6,897 nucleotides of DNA, taken from contig JAKBCM010000074.1 of the NCBI GenBank assembly GCA_021807845.1, positions 1 to 6,897 on the forward strand, read 5' to 3'. The stretch comes from Pseudomonadota bacterium. GTDB taxonomy: Bacteria; Pseudomonadota; Gammaproteobacteria; Legionellales; Legionellaceae. The notes beneath the pieces are model-generated. The model was not told the origin of the DNA and searched no databases. It saw only the letters and a program-made list of their open reading frames with translations. Numbering within the stretch: the first letter of the stretch is position 1; every line of letters begins with the position of its first letter. Shown here in pieces: positions 1 through 6,284 of the stretch. The translations under genes were made by a program, and so were the position numbers.

Positions 1-98
1 TTATTGACCCTGTTGTTTTAACATTCAAAATGACTAAAACTATGTCAAGAGAAATTTGAATTATTTTTTCAATTAAATAATCACTGCTTCATTTGTAG
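1..98. other. AT-rich sequence downstream of copA, no gene seen
   Basis: This stretch takes the place of the normal copA 3' end. I see no open reading frame, no continuation of CopA in any minus-strand frame and no clear terminator. A TTGACA hexamer lies on the minus strand at 47-42 but has no convincing -10 partner. The break in CopA similarity falls at about 116, so 1-116 is probably sequence joined by a rearrangement. Its origin cannot be told from this window. Confidence 0.4.
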
Positions 99-2255
99 TC
101 ACACATGTTTTTGCCCTGCTGCGATCATTGGGCTTAAGAGTAATCCTGTCATTGGATAAAGCACGCCCGCAGCCACTGGCACTCCCAATATATTATAAAT
201 GAAGGCAAAAAACAGGTTTTGCCGGATATTTCGCATGGTTGCTTCTGATAGACATCGAGCTTTAATAATACCGTTTAAGTCGCCGCGCAATAATGTAATA
301 CCCGCGCTCTCTATAGCGACATCGGTCCCTGTGGCCATAGCAATACCAATATCAGCCGTGGCTAATGCTGGCGCATCATTGATCCCATCTCCTGCCATGG
401 CAACAACATGACCTTTGTTTTTCAACCCATCAACAATACGACTTTTATCTTGAGGATTGACCTCGGCTATGACTTGTTTTATTCCAATCTTAGTGGCTAC
501 TGCTTCCCCTGTCTTTTTATTATCACCCGTAAGCATAATGACGTGAATCCCTCTTCTTTGTAACTCACGAACGGCAGCAGGGGCATTGGCTTTAATGGGA
601 TCCTCCACAGTTAAAAGAGCAGCTATATTTCCTGACACAGCAATAAACATGACTGTCGCTCCTTCAGCTCTTAGTTCATCAGCTTGGGTAGATAGTAAAC
701 TGTTATTCATAGCATTCTGTTCTTTCATTAGCTGGAGATTGCCAATAGCAACATGACGGCCATTCACAGTCCCAGTCACGCCTTTTCCAGTAGGAGCATT
801 GAAATTAGAAATCGATGGGATCGGTATTTTCTTTTCTGTTGCAGCCGATACAACTGCGTTTGCCAGAGGATGTTCGCTGTTGAATTCAAGGGCTGCTGCT
901 AGACTTAAAATCTCATCTTCTTCAAATCCAACAGCCGTCACTATACGCGTCAGTTTGGGGCGACCTTGAGTCAGGGTTCCCGTTTTATCTAGTACAAGCG
1001 TATCTACATTCTCCATGCGCTCAAGTGCTTCAGCATTTTTAATCAGTACACCAGTTCTGGCTCCCTGACCAATTCCAACCATAATCGACATAGGCGTTGC
1101 TAAACCTAATGCGCATGGGCAAGCAATCATTAATACCGATACTGCAGCAATAAGGCCATAACTGAATGAAGATTGTGGACCATAAGCCGCCCACACAATA
1201 AAAGCCAGTATGGCAATGAGAATCACTATAGGTACGAACCACCCAGCCACACCATCTGCCAACCGTTGTATGGGAGCTTGACTACGCTGAGCATCACTCA
1301 CCATTTGTACAATACGTGAAAGCATTGTTTCACTGCCAACATGTAATGCTCGCATGACAAAGCTGCCCGTTTGGTTAATTGTGGCACCTATGACTGGTGC
1401 ACCTGGTTTTTTAATGACCGGCATGGCCTCTCCTGTGACCATAGATTCATCAACATGACTATGACCTTCCTGTATTTCACCATCGACAGGTATTTTTTCA
1501 CCCGGACGCACGCGCAGTAAATCGCCTGGATGAACCTCGTCAAGTGAAACTTCTTCAATGTTGCCATCTGGCAAAATGCGATGTGCGCTCTCAGGTACTA
1601 ATTTCAATAGAGCTTGAATCGCACTACCAGTCTGCGCGCGCGCTTTTAACTCTAGCATTTGTCCCAATAGTACTAGGGTGGTAATGACAGCTGCTGCTTC
1701 AAAATATACTGCAACAATGCCTTTCTCATTGCGAAAAGCTAAGGGAAATAATTCAGGAAACAAGGTTGCTATGATGCTGTAAACCCATGCCACACCAATC
1801 CCCATAGAAATCAATGTAAACATGTTCAAGTGATGGGTTCTGAGTGAAGTCAAACCACGCTGAAAAAATGGCCATCCACCCCACAACACCACAGGGGTTG
1901 CCAATAACATCTGTATCCAAGCCGAAATAGCCATCGAGACCATAATTGTATGCGAATGCTCGCTCATTTCCAGGACAAACACAGGCAACGTTAATATCAA
2001 AGCGAACCAAAATCGGCGACGCATATTGAGATACTCAGAGTTTACTTCGATGTTTTGGGTCGCGGCCATTGGCTCTAATGTCATGCCACATAGAGGACAA
2101 TGACCTGGACTGGATTGGCGAATGTCCTGATGCATCGGACAAGTGTAAATCATACCTTCCGATTTTAATGCGAATTCTTTGTTCTTGCTCTGAGAATGAT
2201 GTTGGCACCCCATAGATGCCTTTACTTTTTTATGTTGATGTTGCTTGCTCTTCAT
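99..2255 (-). CDS. copA: Cu(I)-translocating P1B-type ATPase CopA, C-terminally truncated
   Basis: Inner-membrane pump expected to export Cu(I) from the cytoplasm using ATP. The 718-residue protein has a His-rich N-terminus (about 1-24) and a heavy-metal-binding domain at 37-62 with CPMH (39-42) and CPLCGM (53-58). It continues with membrane helices from about 82, the actuator motif TGE (274-276), the CPC copper site (379-381), the phosphorylated Asp423 in DKTGT, HP (462-463), TGD (576-578), the hinge GDGINDAP (622-629) and Tyr687-Asn688. It aligns almost throughout with L. pneumophila CopA as I recall it (about 736 residues). The match stops at MIAA (710-713), followed by GQKHV and a stop. 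The rest of the last helix is absent, including the conserved Met and Ser of the family's MxxxS copper site, so activity is doubtful. The ATG at 2255 has GAGGTG four bases upstream. It lies 61 bases after the phosphoketolase remnant on the same strand, so co-transcription is possible. Confidence 0.93.
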   Translation of the reverse strand: MKSKQHQHKKVKASMGCQHHSQSKNKEFALKSEGMIYTCPMHQDIRQSSPGHCPLCGMTLEPMAATQNIEVNSEYLNMRRRFWFALILTLPVFVLEMSEHSHTIMVSMAISAWIQMLLATPVVLWGGWPFFQRGLTSLRTHHLNMFTLISMGIGVAWVYSIIATLFPELFPLAFRNEKGIVAVYFEAAAVITTLVLLGQMLELKARAQTGSAIQALLKLVPESAHRILPDGNIEEVSLDEVHPGDLLRVRPGEKIPVDGEIQEGHSHVDESMVTGEAMPVIKKPGAPVIGATINQTGSFVMRALHVGSETMLSRIVQMVSDAQRSQAPIQRLADGVAGWFVPIVILIAILAFIVWAAYGPQSSFSYGLIAAVSVLMIACPCALGLATPMSIMVGIGQGARTGVLIKNAEALERMENVDTLVLDKTGTLTQGRPKLTRIVTAVGFEEDEILSLAAALEFNSEHPLANAVVSAATEKKIPIPSISNFNAPTGKGVTGTVNGRHVAIGNLQLMKEQNAMNNSLLSTQADELRAEGATVMFIAVSGNIAALLTVEDPIKANAPAAVRELQRRGIHVIMLTGDNKKTGEAVATKIGIKQVIAEVNPQDKSRIVDGLKNKGHVVAMAGDGINDAPALATADIGIAMATGTDVAIESAGITLLRGDLNGIIKARCLSEATMRNIRQNLFFAFIYNILGVPVAAGVLYPMTGLLLSPMIAAGQKHV

Positions 2256-2267
2256 GGCGCACCTCTT

Positions 2268-2277
2268 TTGTATACAA
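2268..2277. promoter_or_regulatory. Perfect 10-bp palindrome in the copA leader
   Basis: TTGTATACAA is a perfect dyad centred 17-18 bases before the copA ATG. On the copA strand TATACA within it could serve as a weak -10 (4 of 6 consensus bases), so it might be an operator overlapping a promoter. It does not resemble the ACCTTCC/GGAAGG dyad typical of CueR-controlled copA promoters. The role is unproven and a short dyad of this kind can occur by chance. Confidence 0.25.
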
Positions 2278-2283
2278 CATGTC

Positions 2284-2311
2284 TAGAGCCTGTTGACATA
2301 TATGGACTCTA
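2284..2311. repeat. Imperfect hairpin between xfp remnant and copA
   Basis: TAGAGCC (2284-2290) can pair with GG-a-CTCTA (2304-2311), a 7-bp stem with one bulged A and a 13-base loop. It lies in the 61-base gap between the phosphoketolase stop and the copA start. No T-run follows on the copA strand, so it is not a standard intrinsic terminator. It could be an mRNA processing or attenuation structure, or a relic of a mobile element end. Confidence 0.2.
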
Positions 2312-2316
2312 TTCAT

Positions 2317-3307
2317 TTATTTAAAGTTGCTCCATGTCCAGTTTAGTATTTCTGGCATATCTTGGCCATACTTATCAATGTAGTACTTATGCTCGATGAG
2401 TTTGTCTTGCATCATCTGCTTCAGATAGGCTCCCTTTGCCTCCAAATACGGCAGCCTATCAATCACATCTTGTACTAGGTGAAATCGGTCAAGTCTGTTC
2501 TGGACTCGCATATCAAACGGTGTGGTGATTGTGCCTTCCTCCGTGTAACCTCGGACATGGAGATTATGGTTAGTCCGGCGGTAAGTCAGTCGATGGACTA
2601 GCCATGGGTATCCATGAAAACCGAAGATAATCTGCTTATCTTTAGTGAAAAGTGAATCATAATCCGTATCACTGAGTCCATGTGGATGCTCATTTTTAGG
2701 CTGTAACTTCATCAGATCAACAACATTGATTACTCGGATCTTTAATTCTGGTAGGTTCTGACGCAAAATAGAAACCGTAGCAAGAACTTCAAGCGTAGGC
2801 GTATCACCGCAACAAGCTAACACCACATCAGGCCCTGTCTCTTGATCGTTGCTAGCCCATTGCCAGATACCAATTCCTTCTGTGCAATGCACAACTGCCG
2901 TATCCATGCTGAGCCATTGTGGGAGGGCATGTTTGCCAGCGACCACCACGTTGACATAATTCCGGCTACGCAAACAATGATCAAAAACCGATAGTAAGCA
3001 GTTGGCATCTGGCGGCAGATAAAGCCTTACGATATCGGCTTTCTTGTTAACAACATGGTCAAAAAATGCAGAACATATTCAGGTCATATTTATTGATGAC
3101 ACGATTCAGACGCACATGGATTAAGTTTTGACCAGGCACCGTCCCCCAATGCCCGACTACTAGCGGTTTAACGTGTGATAACTTCAAAGGTTCTCGGAGT
3201 AGCGGGTTGTCATAAAGATAAAGCGGCCCAACTGAGAGATAGTTAGCCGCTCGCCAGTAAGCATCCATTTTATGAAGTAGTTCTGGAGAAAGAATGTTTG
3301 TCTTCAT
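2317..3307 (-). pseudogene. xfp: Phosphoketolase remnant with internal deletion and frameshift
   Basis: Phosphoketolase is a thiamine-diphosphate enzyme that splits xylulose-5-phosphate (often also fructose-6-phosphate) to acetyl phosphate and an aldose phosphate. The 5' part (3307 to about 3062) gives an 82-residue N-terminus with the typical [20 protein letters not shown] and [10 protein letters not shown], ending at NMFCIF then TGA. From about 3058 the next frame (+1) is open through [27 protein letters not shown], the HPHGLSD motif, [23 protein letters not shown] and a normal C-terminus at 2317. Intact enzymes are near 790-800 residues and only about 325 remain, so roughly 1.4 kb coding for most of the thiamine-diphosphate-binding catalytic core is missing. 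The junction lies in or next to a T6 run (3059-3064). The ATG at 3307 has an AAGG ribosome site, preferred over an in-frame TTG at 3322. Non-functional as an enzyme; whether either fragment is translated is unknown. Confidence 0.93.
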
Positions 3308-3357
3308 GATACCTTGACCCAAGATGATTGTGGAAAGTGGGATGAATCTTAGTAGTC

Positions 3358-3363
3358 TATAAT
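3358..3363 (+). promoter_or_regulatory. Candidate -10 box for the small membrane protein gene
   Basis: A perfect TATAAT lies 30 bases before the ATG at 3394, in the 86-base divergent gap with the phosphoketolase remnant. No good -35 is seen at 16-18 bases upstream (AAGTGG at 17), so it may be weak or activator-dependent. Confidence 0.4.
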
Positions 3364-3381
3364 TTAATAGGGGGAAATCAC

Positions 3382-3387
3382 AGGGAG
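3382..3387 (+). promoter_or_regulatory. Ribosome binding site for the 3394 gene
   Basis: AGGGAG ends six bases before the ATG at 3394, a good match and spacing that fix this start. Confidence 0.6.
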
Positions 3388-3393
3388 AATATC

Positions 3394-3681
3394 ATGGTAA
3401 AATCTAAAATATGCCCAGTTTCTTTTGGGCTATCTCTTGGAATCGTATGGGGCGCATCACTACTGATCATGGGATTAATAACCCATCATTTTATGTATGG
3501 AAAACCTTTCGTTGAAGCGATGGCGCAATTATATCTAGGATATGACTCATCGATAATCGGCAGTATTATCGGCGGACTCATCGGTTTTGTTGATGCATTT
3601 ATAGGCGGGTTTATTATCGCTTGGTTATATAATGTTATTTCCGGGTGTTGTAAAAATGATGATAAATTAGACCTAAAATAG
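3394..3681 (+). CDS. Small two-helix membrane protein, 'bacteriophage holin'-annotated family
   Basis: A 95-residue protein with two hydrophobic segments, about 11-30 and 53-81, joined by a polar stretch, and a charged tail (KNDDKLDLK) after a CC pair (85-86). The second segment is very Gly-rich, with the pattern IIGGLIGFVDAFIGG followed by AWLYN. From memory this resembles small chromosomal proteins in Legionella, Coxiella and others that databases name 'bacteriophage holin'. That name is by family resemblance: there is no endolysin, spanin or other phage gene beside it, so a lysis role is not supported. Helix-helix packing through the Gly motifs, perhaps as an oligomer, is an inference. It has its own ribosome site and a possible -10, and converges with the GTPase gene across a 79-base gap in which I see no clear terminator. 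Confidence 0.8.
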   Translation: MVKSKICPVSFGLSLGIVWGASLLIMGLITHHFMYGKPFVEAMAQLYLGYDSSIIGSIIGGLIGFVDAFIGGFIIAWLYNVISGCCKNDDKLDLK

Positions 3682-3760
3682 AACGATTAATTCAAAAGCA
3701 TCAATGATGTGATGACTGATATCAATCCCATTAGGAGGAAAGGCCCCAAGCGCAACGACT

Positions 3761-4357
3761 CTAATTATGAAGTGCGCGCTTAGCGGCCTCCTCGAAAACA
3801 CGAATAACATTCTCGCCAGTTTTAGCGCTGGCCTCAATGTAAAGAGGAAAATCGAAATCTTCTAAACTTGTTGTTAACTCTTCTTTTGTAAAACATCTGT
3901 TCTTTATATCATCACATTTTGTGCCTACTAATATGATGTCCTTTTGATACCCAGCAAGACCTTGTTTCCATGTTCTCAGCTTCTTTAAAGCACCTGGATC
4001 CGTTAAATCTAAGGTCAAAATAATAGCATGTACATTTTGATAATCCGCTTTAACAATGCGCCCGCCTGCGTGAGTATAATCTTGAACCTCTGTATTGATG
4101 CTGACTCCATTGATGAGGAGGGTTCTGTTTACAGAACCTGTATCCAGTGATCCGTTATTGTTTTTGGAATAATTGTAAAATTTATCTCCATATCTCAAGA
4201 CAAGACTCGATTTTCCAGATTGATCTTCACCTGCTATCTGAAACTTCAGTAATCTAGAAGTCTTTTGGATATCCAACTGCTCTAATGAAGGGGTGCTTTC
4301 CGGCGTGGGCTCTTCTGTTAAGGGAATTGCAAAGATCATTTTGTTTAGTGATGGCAT
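3761..4357 (-). CDS. Ras/Rab/Rho-superfamily small GTPase, eukaryotic-like; candidate Dot/Icm effector
   Basis: A 198-residue protein with a GTPase fold after a Pro/Glu-rich N-terminal extension of about 34 residues. The P-loop GEDQSGKS is at 43-50, after the strand LLKFQIA. A Thr73-Gly74 pair may be the switch I threonine. The DxxG region is altered: QDYTHAGG (92-99) stands where WDTAGQE is usual. G4 is GTKCD (145-149), with Thr instead of Asn as in Rac/Cdc42-type TKxD, and G5 is EASAK (175-179). Trp130 and the strands DIILVGTKCD and PLYIEASAK fit the superfamily well. The C-terminus ends RALHN with no cysteine, so there is no prenylation site. Proteins like this in Legionella are often secreted effectors acting on host vesicle traffic. 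That is an inference here; the only hint is a Glu pair (189-190) near the C-terminus. The start at 4357 has only a weak ribosome site (AGAGAA); Met7 is an alternative. Confidence 0.85.
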   Translation of the reverse strand: MPSLNKMIFAIPLTEEPTPESTPSLEQLDIQKTSRLLKFQIAGEDQSGKSSLVLRYGDKFYNYSKNNNGSLDTGSVNRTLLINGVSINTEVQDYTHAGGRIVKADYQNVHAIILTLDLTDPGALKKLRTWKQGLAGYQKDIILVGTKCDDIKNRCFTKEELTTSLEDFDFPLYIEASAKTGENVIRVFEEAAKRALHN

Positions 4358-4610
4358 GAAGTTTCTCTATTCAACTGAAGTTACGAGCTAATTGATTGTT
4401 AGTAAACACAAAATCTCTAGGTGCTGCAAGAGACATGAGAATCCCTAACACATATTCTTATAAAAAGTTTCGCCACTGCCTACACCTTAAGTAATCCACA
4501 CAAAAAAGGCAATGGAAATAGAACAGGATTTTAGAAACAGCGCAAATGCTCCAAACTTATCAATACGGTTTTAACTCCAGTATGTTACACTAGAAGATGT
4601 AGGATTAAAC
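4358..4610. other. Divergent intergenic region between GTPase and secreted-protein genes
   Basis: No gene is evident in these 253 bases. They should hold both divergent promoters. On the plus strand TTATCA (4557-4562) and TATGTT (4581-4586), 18 bases apart, are a weak candidate (4 of 6 matches each). On the minus strand I found no convincing pair and no clear PmrA-type tandem cTTAA site, which drives some Legionella effector genes. Confidence 0.35.
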
Positions 4611-4616
4611 TTGTTC

Positions 4617-4623
4617 AAGGAGG
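4617..4623 (+). promoter_or_regulatory. Strong Shine-Dalgarno deciding the start of the secreted protein
   Basis: AAGGAGG ends five bases before the ATG at 4629 and eight before the ATG at 4632. An upstream in-frame TTG at 4611 would place this site inside the coding region, so it is rejected as the start. Confidence 0.8.
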
Positions 4624-4628
4624 ACATC

Positions 4629-4946
4629 ATGATGCGTAATATTCATATCGCTTTTGTATTAACAGCGACTCTAGCTGTGCAACCTATTTTTGCAGACGAT
4701 CAAACTATGGCAACGCCTGATTCTAAACCCTGCAAAGCGCTCGCTCAAGCTTGCTTAAAAGCAGGTTTTTCAAGAATGGACAGTTCAAACAAAAAAATCT
4801 GGCAAAACTGCATGAAACCCTTGCTTTTAGGTCAGGCCGTGCAAGGTGTAACGCTTGACGCAAATGTTGTGAAGACCTGCCGGGATAACAAGATTCAAGA
4901 ATTGCAAAAATTTTTAGCGGATCTCCAGCATGTTCCTTCAAACTAG
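4629..4946 (+). CDS. Small secreted four-cysteine protein of unknown function
   Basis: A 105-residue protein with a clear Sec signal peptide: MMRN, a hydrophobic core (about 5-18), and a likely cleavage after Ala22 (PIFA before DDQ). The mature part of about 83 residues has four cysteines at 35, 42, 61 and 84, spaced as Cx6Cx18Cx22C, enough for two disulfides, and ends in a predicted helix (KIQELQKFLADLQ). The pattern PCKALAQACLKAGF, then WQNCMKPLL, then VTLDANVVKTC resembles, from memory, a family of uncharacterised exported proteins in Legionella and relatives. It is probably periplasmic or released. It is followed closely by a strong terminator and looks monocistronic. No enzyme motif is visible and I assign no function. 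Confidence 0.85.
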   Translation: MMRNIHIAFVLTATLAVQPIFADDQTMATPDSKPCKALAQACLKAGFSRMDSSNKKIWQNCMKPLLLGQAVQGVTLDANVVKTCRDNKIQELQKFLADLQHVPSN

Positions 4947-4961
4947 AGTTTGTTGACACTC

Positions 4962-5004
4962 ACTAAAGGTCCACGTATCTCAAACCGTGGGCCTTTAGTT
5001 TTTT
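4962..5004 (+). terminator. Strong intrinsic terminator after the secreted-protein gene
   Basis: ACTAAAGGTCCACG (4962-4975) pairs with CGTGGGCCTTTAGT (4986-4999): 14 bp with one G-U pair and a 10-base loop, followed by a run of six T (4999-5004). It begins 15 bases after the stop codon at 4946. Confidence 0.93.
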
Positions 5005-5082
5005 GCGATATTCGCAGCCTTGCATCCTAGAAAATGAAGTTGACCTTTTAGTGGAGATGGCGACTGCTTTTTCTAAAATCTG

Positions 5083-5110
5083 TTGACAATTGTTCTGCAG
5101 ACCCTAACAT
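5083..5110 (+). promoter_or_regulatory. Candidate sigma-70 promoter for the metallopeptidase gene
   Basis: A perfect TTGACA -35 (5083-5088) is followed after 16 bases by TAACAT (5105-5110), which matches four of six -10 bases. Transcription would start near 5117. That puts the in-frame ATG at 5115 outside or at the very edge of the mRNA and supports a later start codon. Confidence 0.5.
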
Positions 5111-5135
5111 TGATATGACAAAACAGTGGAGTTTC

Positions 5136-5819
5136 ATGGCAATGCTTATTGAAATGAGTGGCTATTCAGTTACATTGCAGAGAAAGCCCATCAAAAATAT
5201 GAACTTACGCATTAAACGTAGTGGAGAAGTTCGTATAAGCGCACCCATGAAAACGTCGATAGATATGATTCACACCTTTTTACACCAAAAACGCTCATGG
5301 ATTGAGACACATCGATACCGCTTACAACAACTGGAACAAGATGCTGCACAACATTTAAATACGGGCGAATCCATTCCCTTTCTGGGTTTCCCATATGCTT
5401 TGTATTTACATGACACAATGACTCATCCATATGTCCAATTGAGTGACAATCAAATTCACTTTTTTGTAAAACCTGGAGCTAGTCAAGCTCATAAAGCCCT
5501 ATTATTGACAAAATTCTACCGCACACAAATGGAAACATTGATGCCCCCCTTGCTTGATAAATGGCAATCAACCATGGGAGTCACCGTGACGCAAGTCAGC
5601 ATCAAGCACATGAAGTCACGCTGGGGATCTTGTAACCCTACTAAAAAACATATCACACTCAATTTGCGATTAATTGAAAAACCATTGGTTTTTTTGGAGT
5701 ACGTTATCGTGCACGAATTGGTGCATTTATTTGAAGCCAGCCATAATCAACGCTTTTATACGTTAATGAGTCATTATCTACCTAATTGGAAACAGATTAA
5801 GAAACAATTCAGCTCATAA
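5136..5819 (+). CDS. YgjP/DUF45 (M48-like) zinc metallopeptidase-family protein
   Basis: About 227 residues from the ATG at 5136. The hallmark of the family (PF01863, YgjP-like, related to the SprT/WLM metalloprotease folds) is present: KSRWGSC (160-166), then IVHELVHLFEASH. His193, His197 and the later His203 are the likely zinc ligands and Glu194 the catalytic base. The N-terminal half has the usual strand-rich region (VTLQRKPIKNMNLRIKRSGEVRIS) and the helix FLHQKRSWIETHR. Length is normal for the family (about 220-240) and the end is intact. Cellular role is poorly known: E. coli YgjP has been reported as a nucleotide pyrophosphatase, while the fold suggests a protease. GGAG sits four bases before 5136. 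ATGs at 5142 (better spacing) and 5154 are alternatives; 5115 has no ribosome site. It is cytoplasmic, with no signal peptide. Confidence 0.88.
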   Translation: MAMLIEMSGYSVTLQRKPIKNMNLRIKRSGEVRISAPMKTSIDMIHTFLHQKRSWIETHRYRLQQLEQDAAQHLNTGESIPFLGFPYALYLHDTMTHPYVQLSDNQIHFFVKPGASQAHKALLLTKFYRTQMETLMPPLLDKWQSTMGVTVTQVSIKHMKSRWGSCNPTKKHITLNLRLIEKPLVFLEYVIVHELVHLFEASHNQRFYTLMSHYLPNWKQIKKQFSS

Positions 5820-5834
5820 AAAAAGAAACCCCTT

Positions 5835-5890
5835 GAAACTCAGAGTACTGTGAACACCAGAATACAGGGGCAGAAACTCTAAGTGAACAC
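5835..5890 (+). repeat. Two copies of a GAAACTC...GTGAACAC motif
   Basis: GAAACTC then GTGAACAC occurs at 5835-5857 (8-base gap) and at 5873-5890 (3-base gap), between the metallopeptidase stop and the DUF2892 gene. The second copy ends just before TATAAC (5893-5898), a possible -10. It could be a tandem regulator site or the trace of a local duplication; chance is also possible. Confidence 0.4.
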
Positions 5891-5911
5891 AATATAACAA
5901 AAGGACGAGTG

Positions 5912-6103
5912 ATGTTTCTAACACAATGCAATATAGATAAAACGGACCGAATCAACCGAGTTGTGATTGGAGTCATATTATTCCTTGCCGCACTATTTGG
6001 GATGAGCAAAACATTTTTTATGGCGGTAGGAGTTATTTTAATCATTGAGGGTTGGATCGGTTGGTGCACGATTCCCTATCTCATCAATAAAATATACAAG
6101 TAA
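5912..6103 (+). CDS. DUF2892 / YgaP-type small inner-membrane protein
   Basis: A 63-residue protein that fits the DUF2892 family (PF11127, the membrane part of YgaP) over its whole length. It has the N-terminal CNIDKTDRINR signature (6-16), a first hydrophobic helix (about 17-30), a short polar turn (MSK), a second helix (about 34-46) and the family's GWIGWC ending (47-52). Some members are fused to rhodanese domains; this one stands alone and has no partner here. The conserved Cys6 and Cys52 could be involved in sulfur or redox chemistry, but no function is established for stand-alone members. The ATG at 5912 has AAGGA six bases upstream; the GTG three bases earlier would leave too short a gap. 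Confidence 0.88.
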   Translation: MFLTQCNIDKTDRINRVVIGVILFLAALFGMSKTFFMAVGVILIIEGWIGWCTIPYLINKIYK

Positions 6104-6151
6104 CCTATTTTTTATCAAATTGATATTTAATCACCATCCAGCAAGCGTTGA

Positions 6152-6168
6152 TCGGGCCCATGGCCCGA
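6152..6168 (+). repeat. GC-rich hairpin after the DUF2892 gene
   Basis: TCGGGCC (6152-6158), loop CAT, GGCCCGA (6162-6168) form a perfect 7-bp GC-rich stem, 48 bases after the stop codon. No T-run follows on either strand. It may still stall or end transcription, or protect an mRNA 3' end, but is not a standard terminator. Confidence 0.55.
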
Positions 6169-6176
6169 CATTTCAT

Positions 6177-6209
6177 CACGCTCTATCAACTTATAACTGC
6201 TAGAGCGTG
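6177..6209. repeat. Perfect 9-bp inverted repeat upstream of katG
   Basis: CACGCTCTA (6177-6185) and TAGAGCGTG (6201-6209) are perfect inverted copies around a 15-base loop. The T5 run begins 11 bases later, so terminator function is uncertain. A dyad of this size could also be a regulator site, though it lies about 75 bases upstream of the katG -35, or the relic of an insertion element. Confidence 0.6.
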
Positions 6210-6284
6210 TCATCAATTAGTTTTTCGAGGTGAAAATTTCCTAATCTGAGATAATAGATATTGAATGGGAACAGTGTTGATTGA

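Larger units (their letters stand above)
6104..6284. other. Intergenic region upstream of katG
   Basis: No gene is seen. It contains two inverted repeats (6152-6168 and 6177-6209), listed separately, and AT-rich sequence leading to the katG promoter. A T5 run at 6220-6224 lies about ten bases after the second stem, too far for a classical intrinsic terminator. Confidence 0.5.

Noticed and set aside
99..140. Simple frameshift at the copA 3' end
   Set aside because: None of the minus-strand frames after the break gives the expected helix ending, so a one- or two-base slip does not explain the loss.
199..411. Plus-strand open frame of 70 codons opposite copA
   Set aside because: It is the antisense of a well-conserved ATPase region, has no ribosome site and no recognisable protein character.
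1039..2010. Other minus-strand open frames inside copA (1039-1242, 1753-2010)
   Set aside because: They overlap the copA frame entirely and their sequence is just the shifted reading of its membrane segments.
2817..3008. Minus-strand 63-codon frame overlapping the xfp 3' part
   Set aside because: The overlapping frame encodes clear phosphoketolase sequence; this one does not resemble a protein family.
3394..3681. Prophage lysis module
   Set aside because: Only one holin-like gene is present, with no endolysin, integrase or structural phage gene in the window.
4723..4959. Minus-strand frame opposite the secreted-protein gene
   Set aside because: The plus-strand gene has a signal peptide, a strong ribosome site and a terminator; the antisense frame has none of these.
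5212..6069. Minus-strand frames opposite the YgjP-like and DUF2892 genes
   Set aside because: They are shadows of two recognised families on the plus strand.
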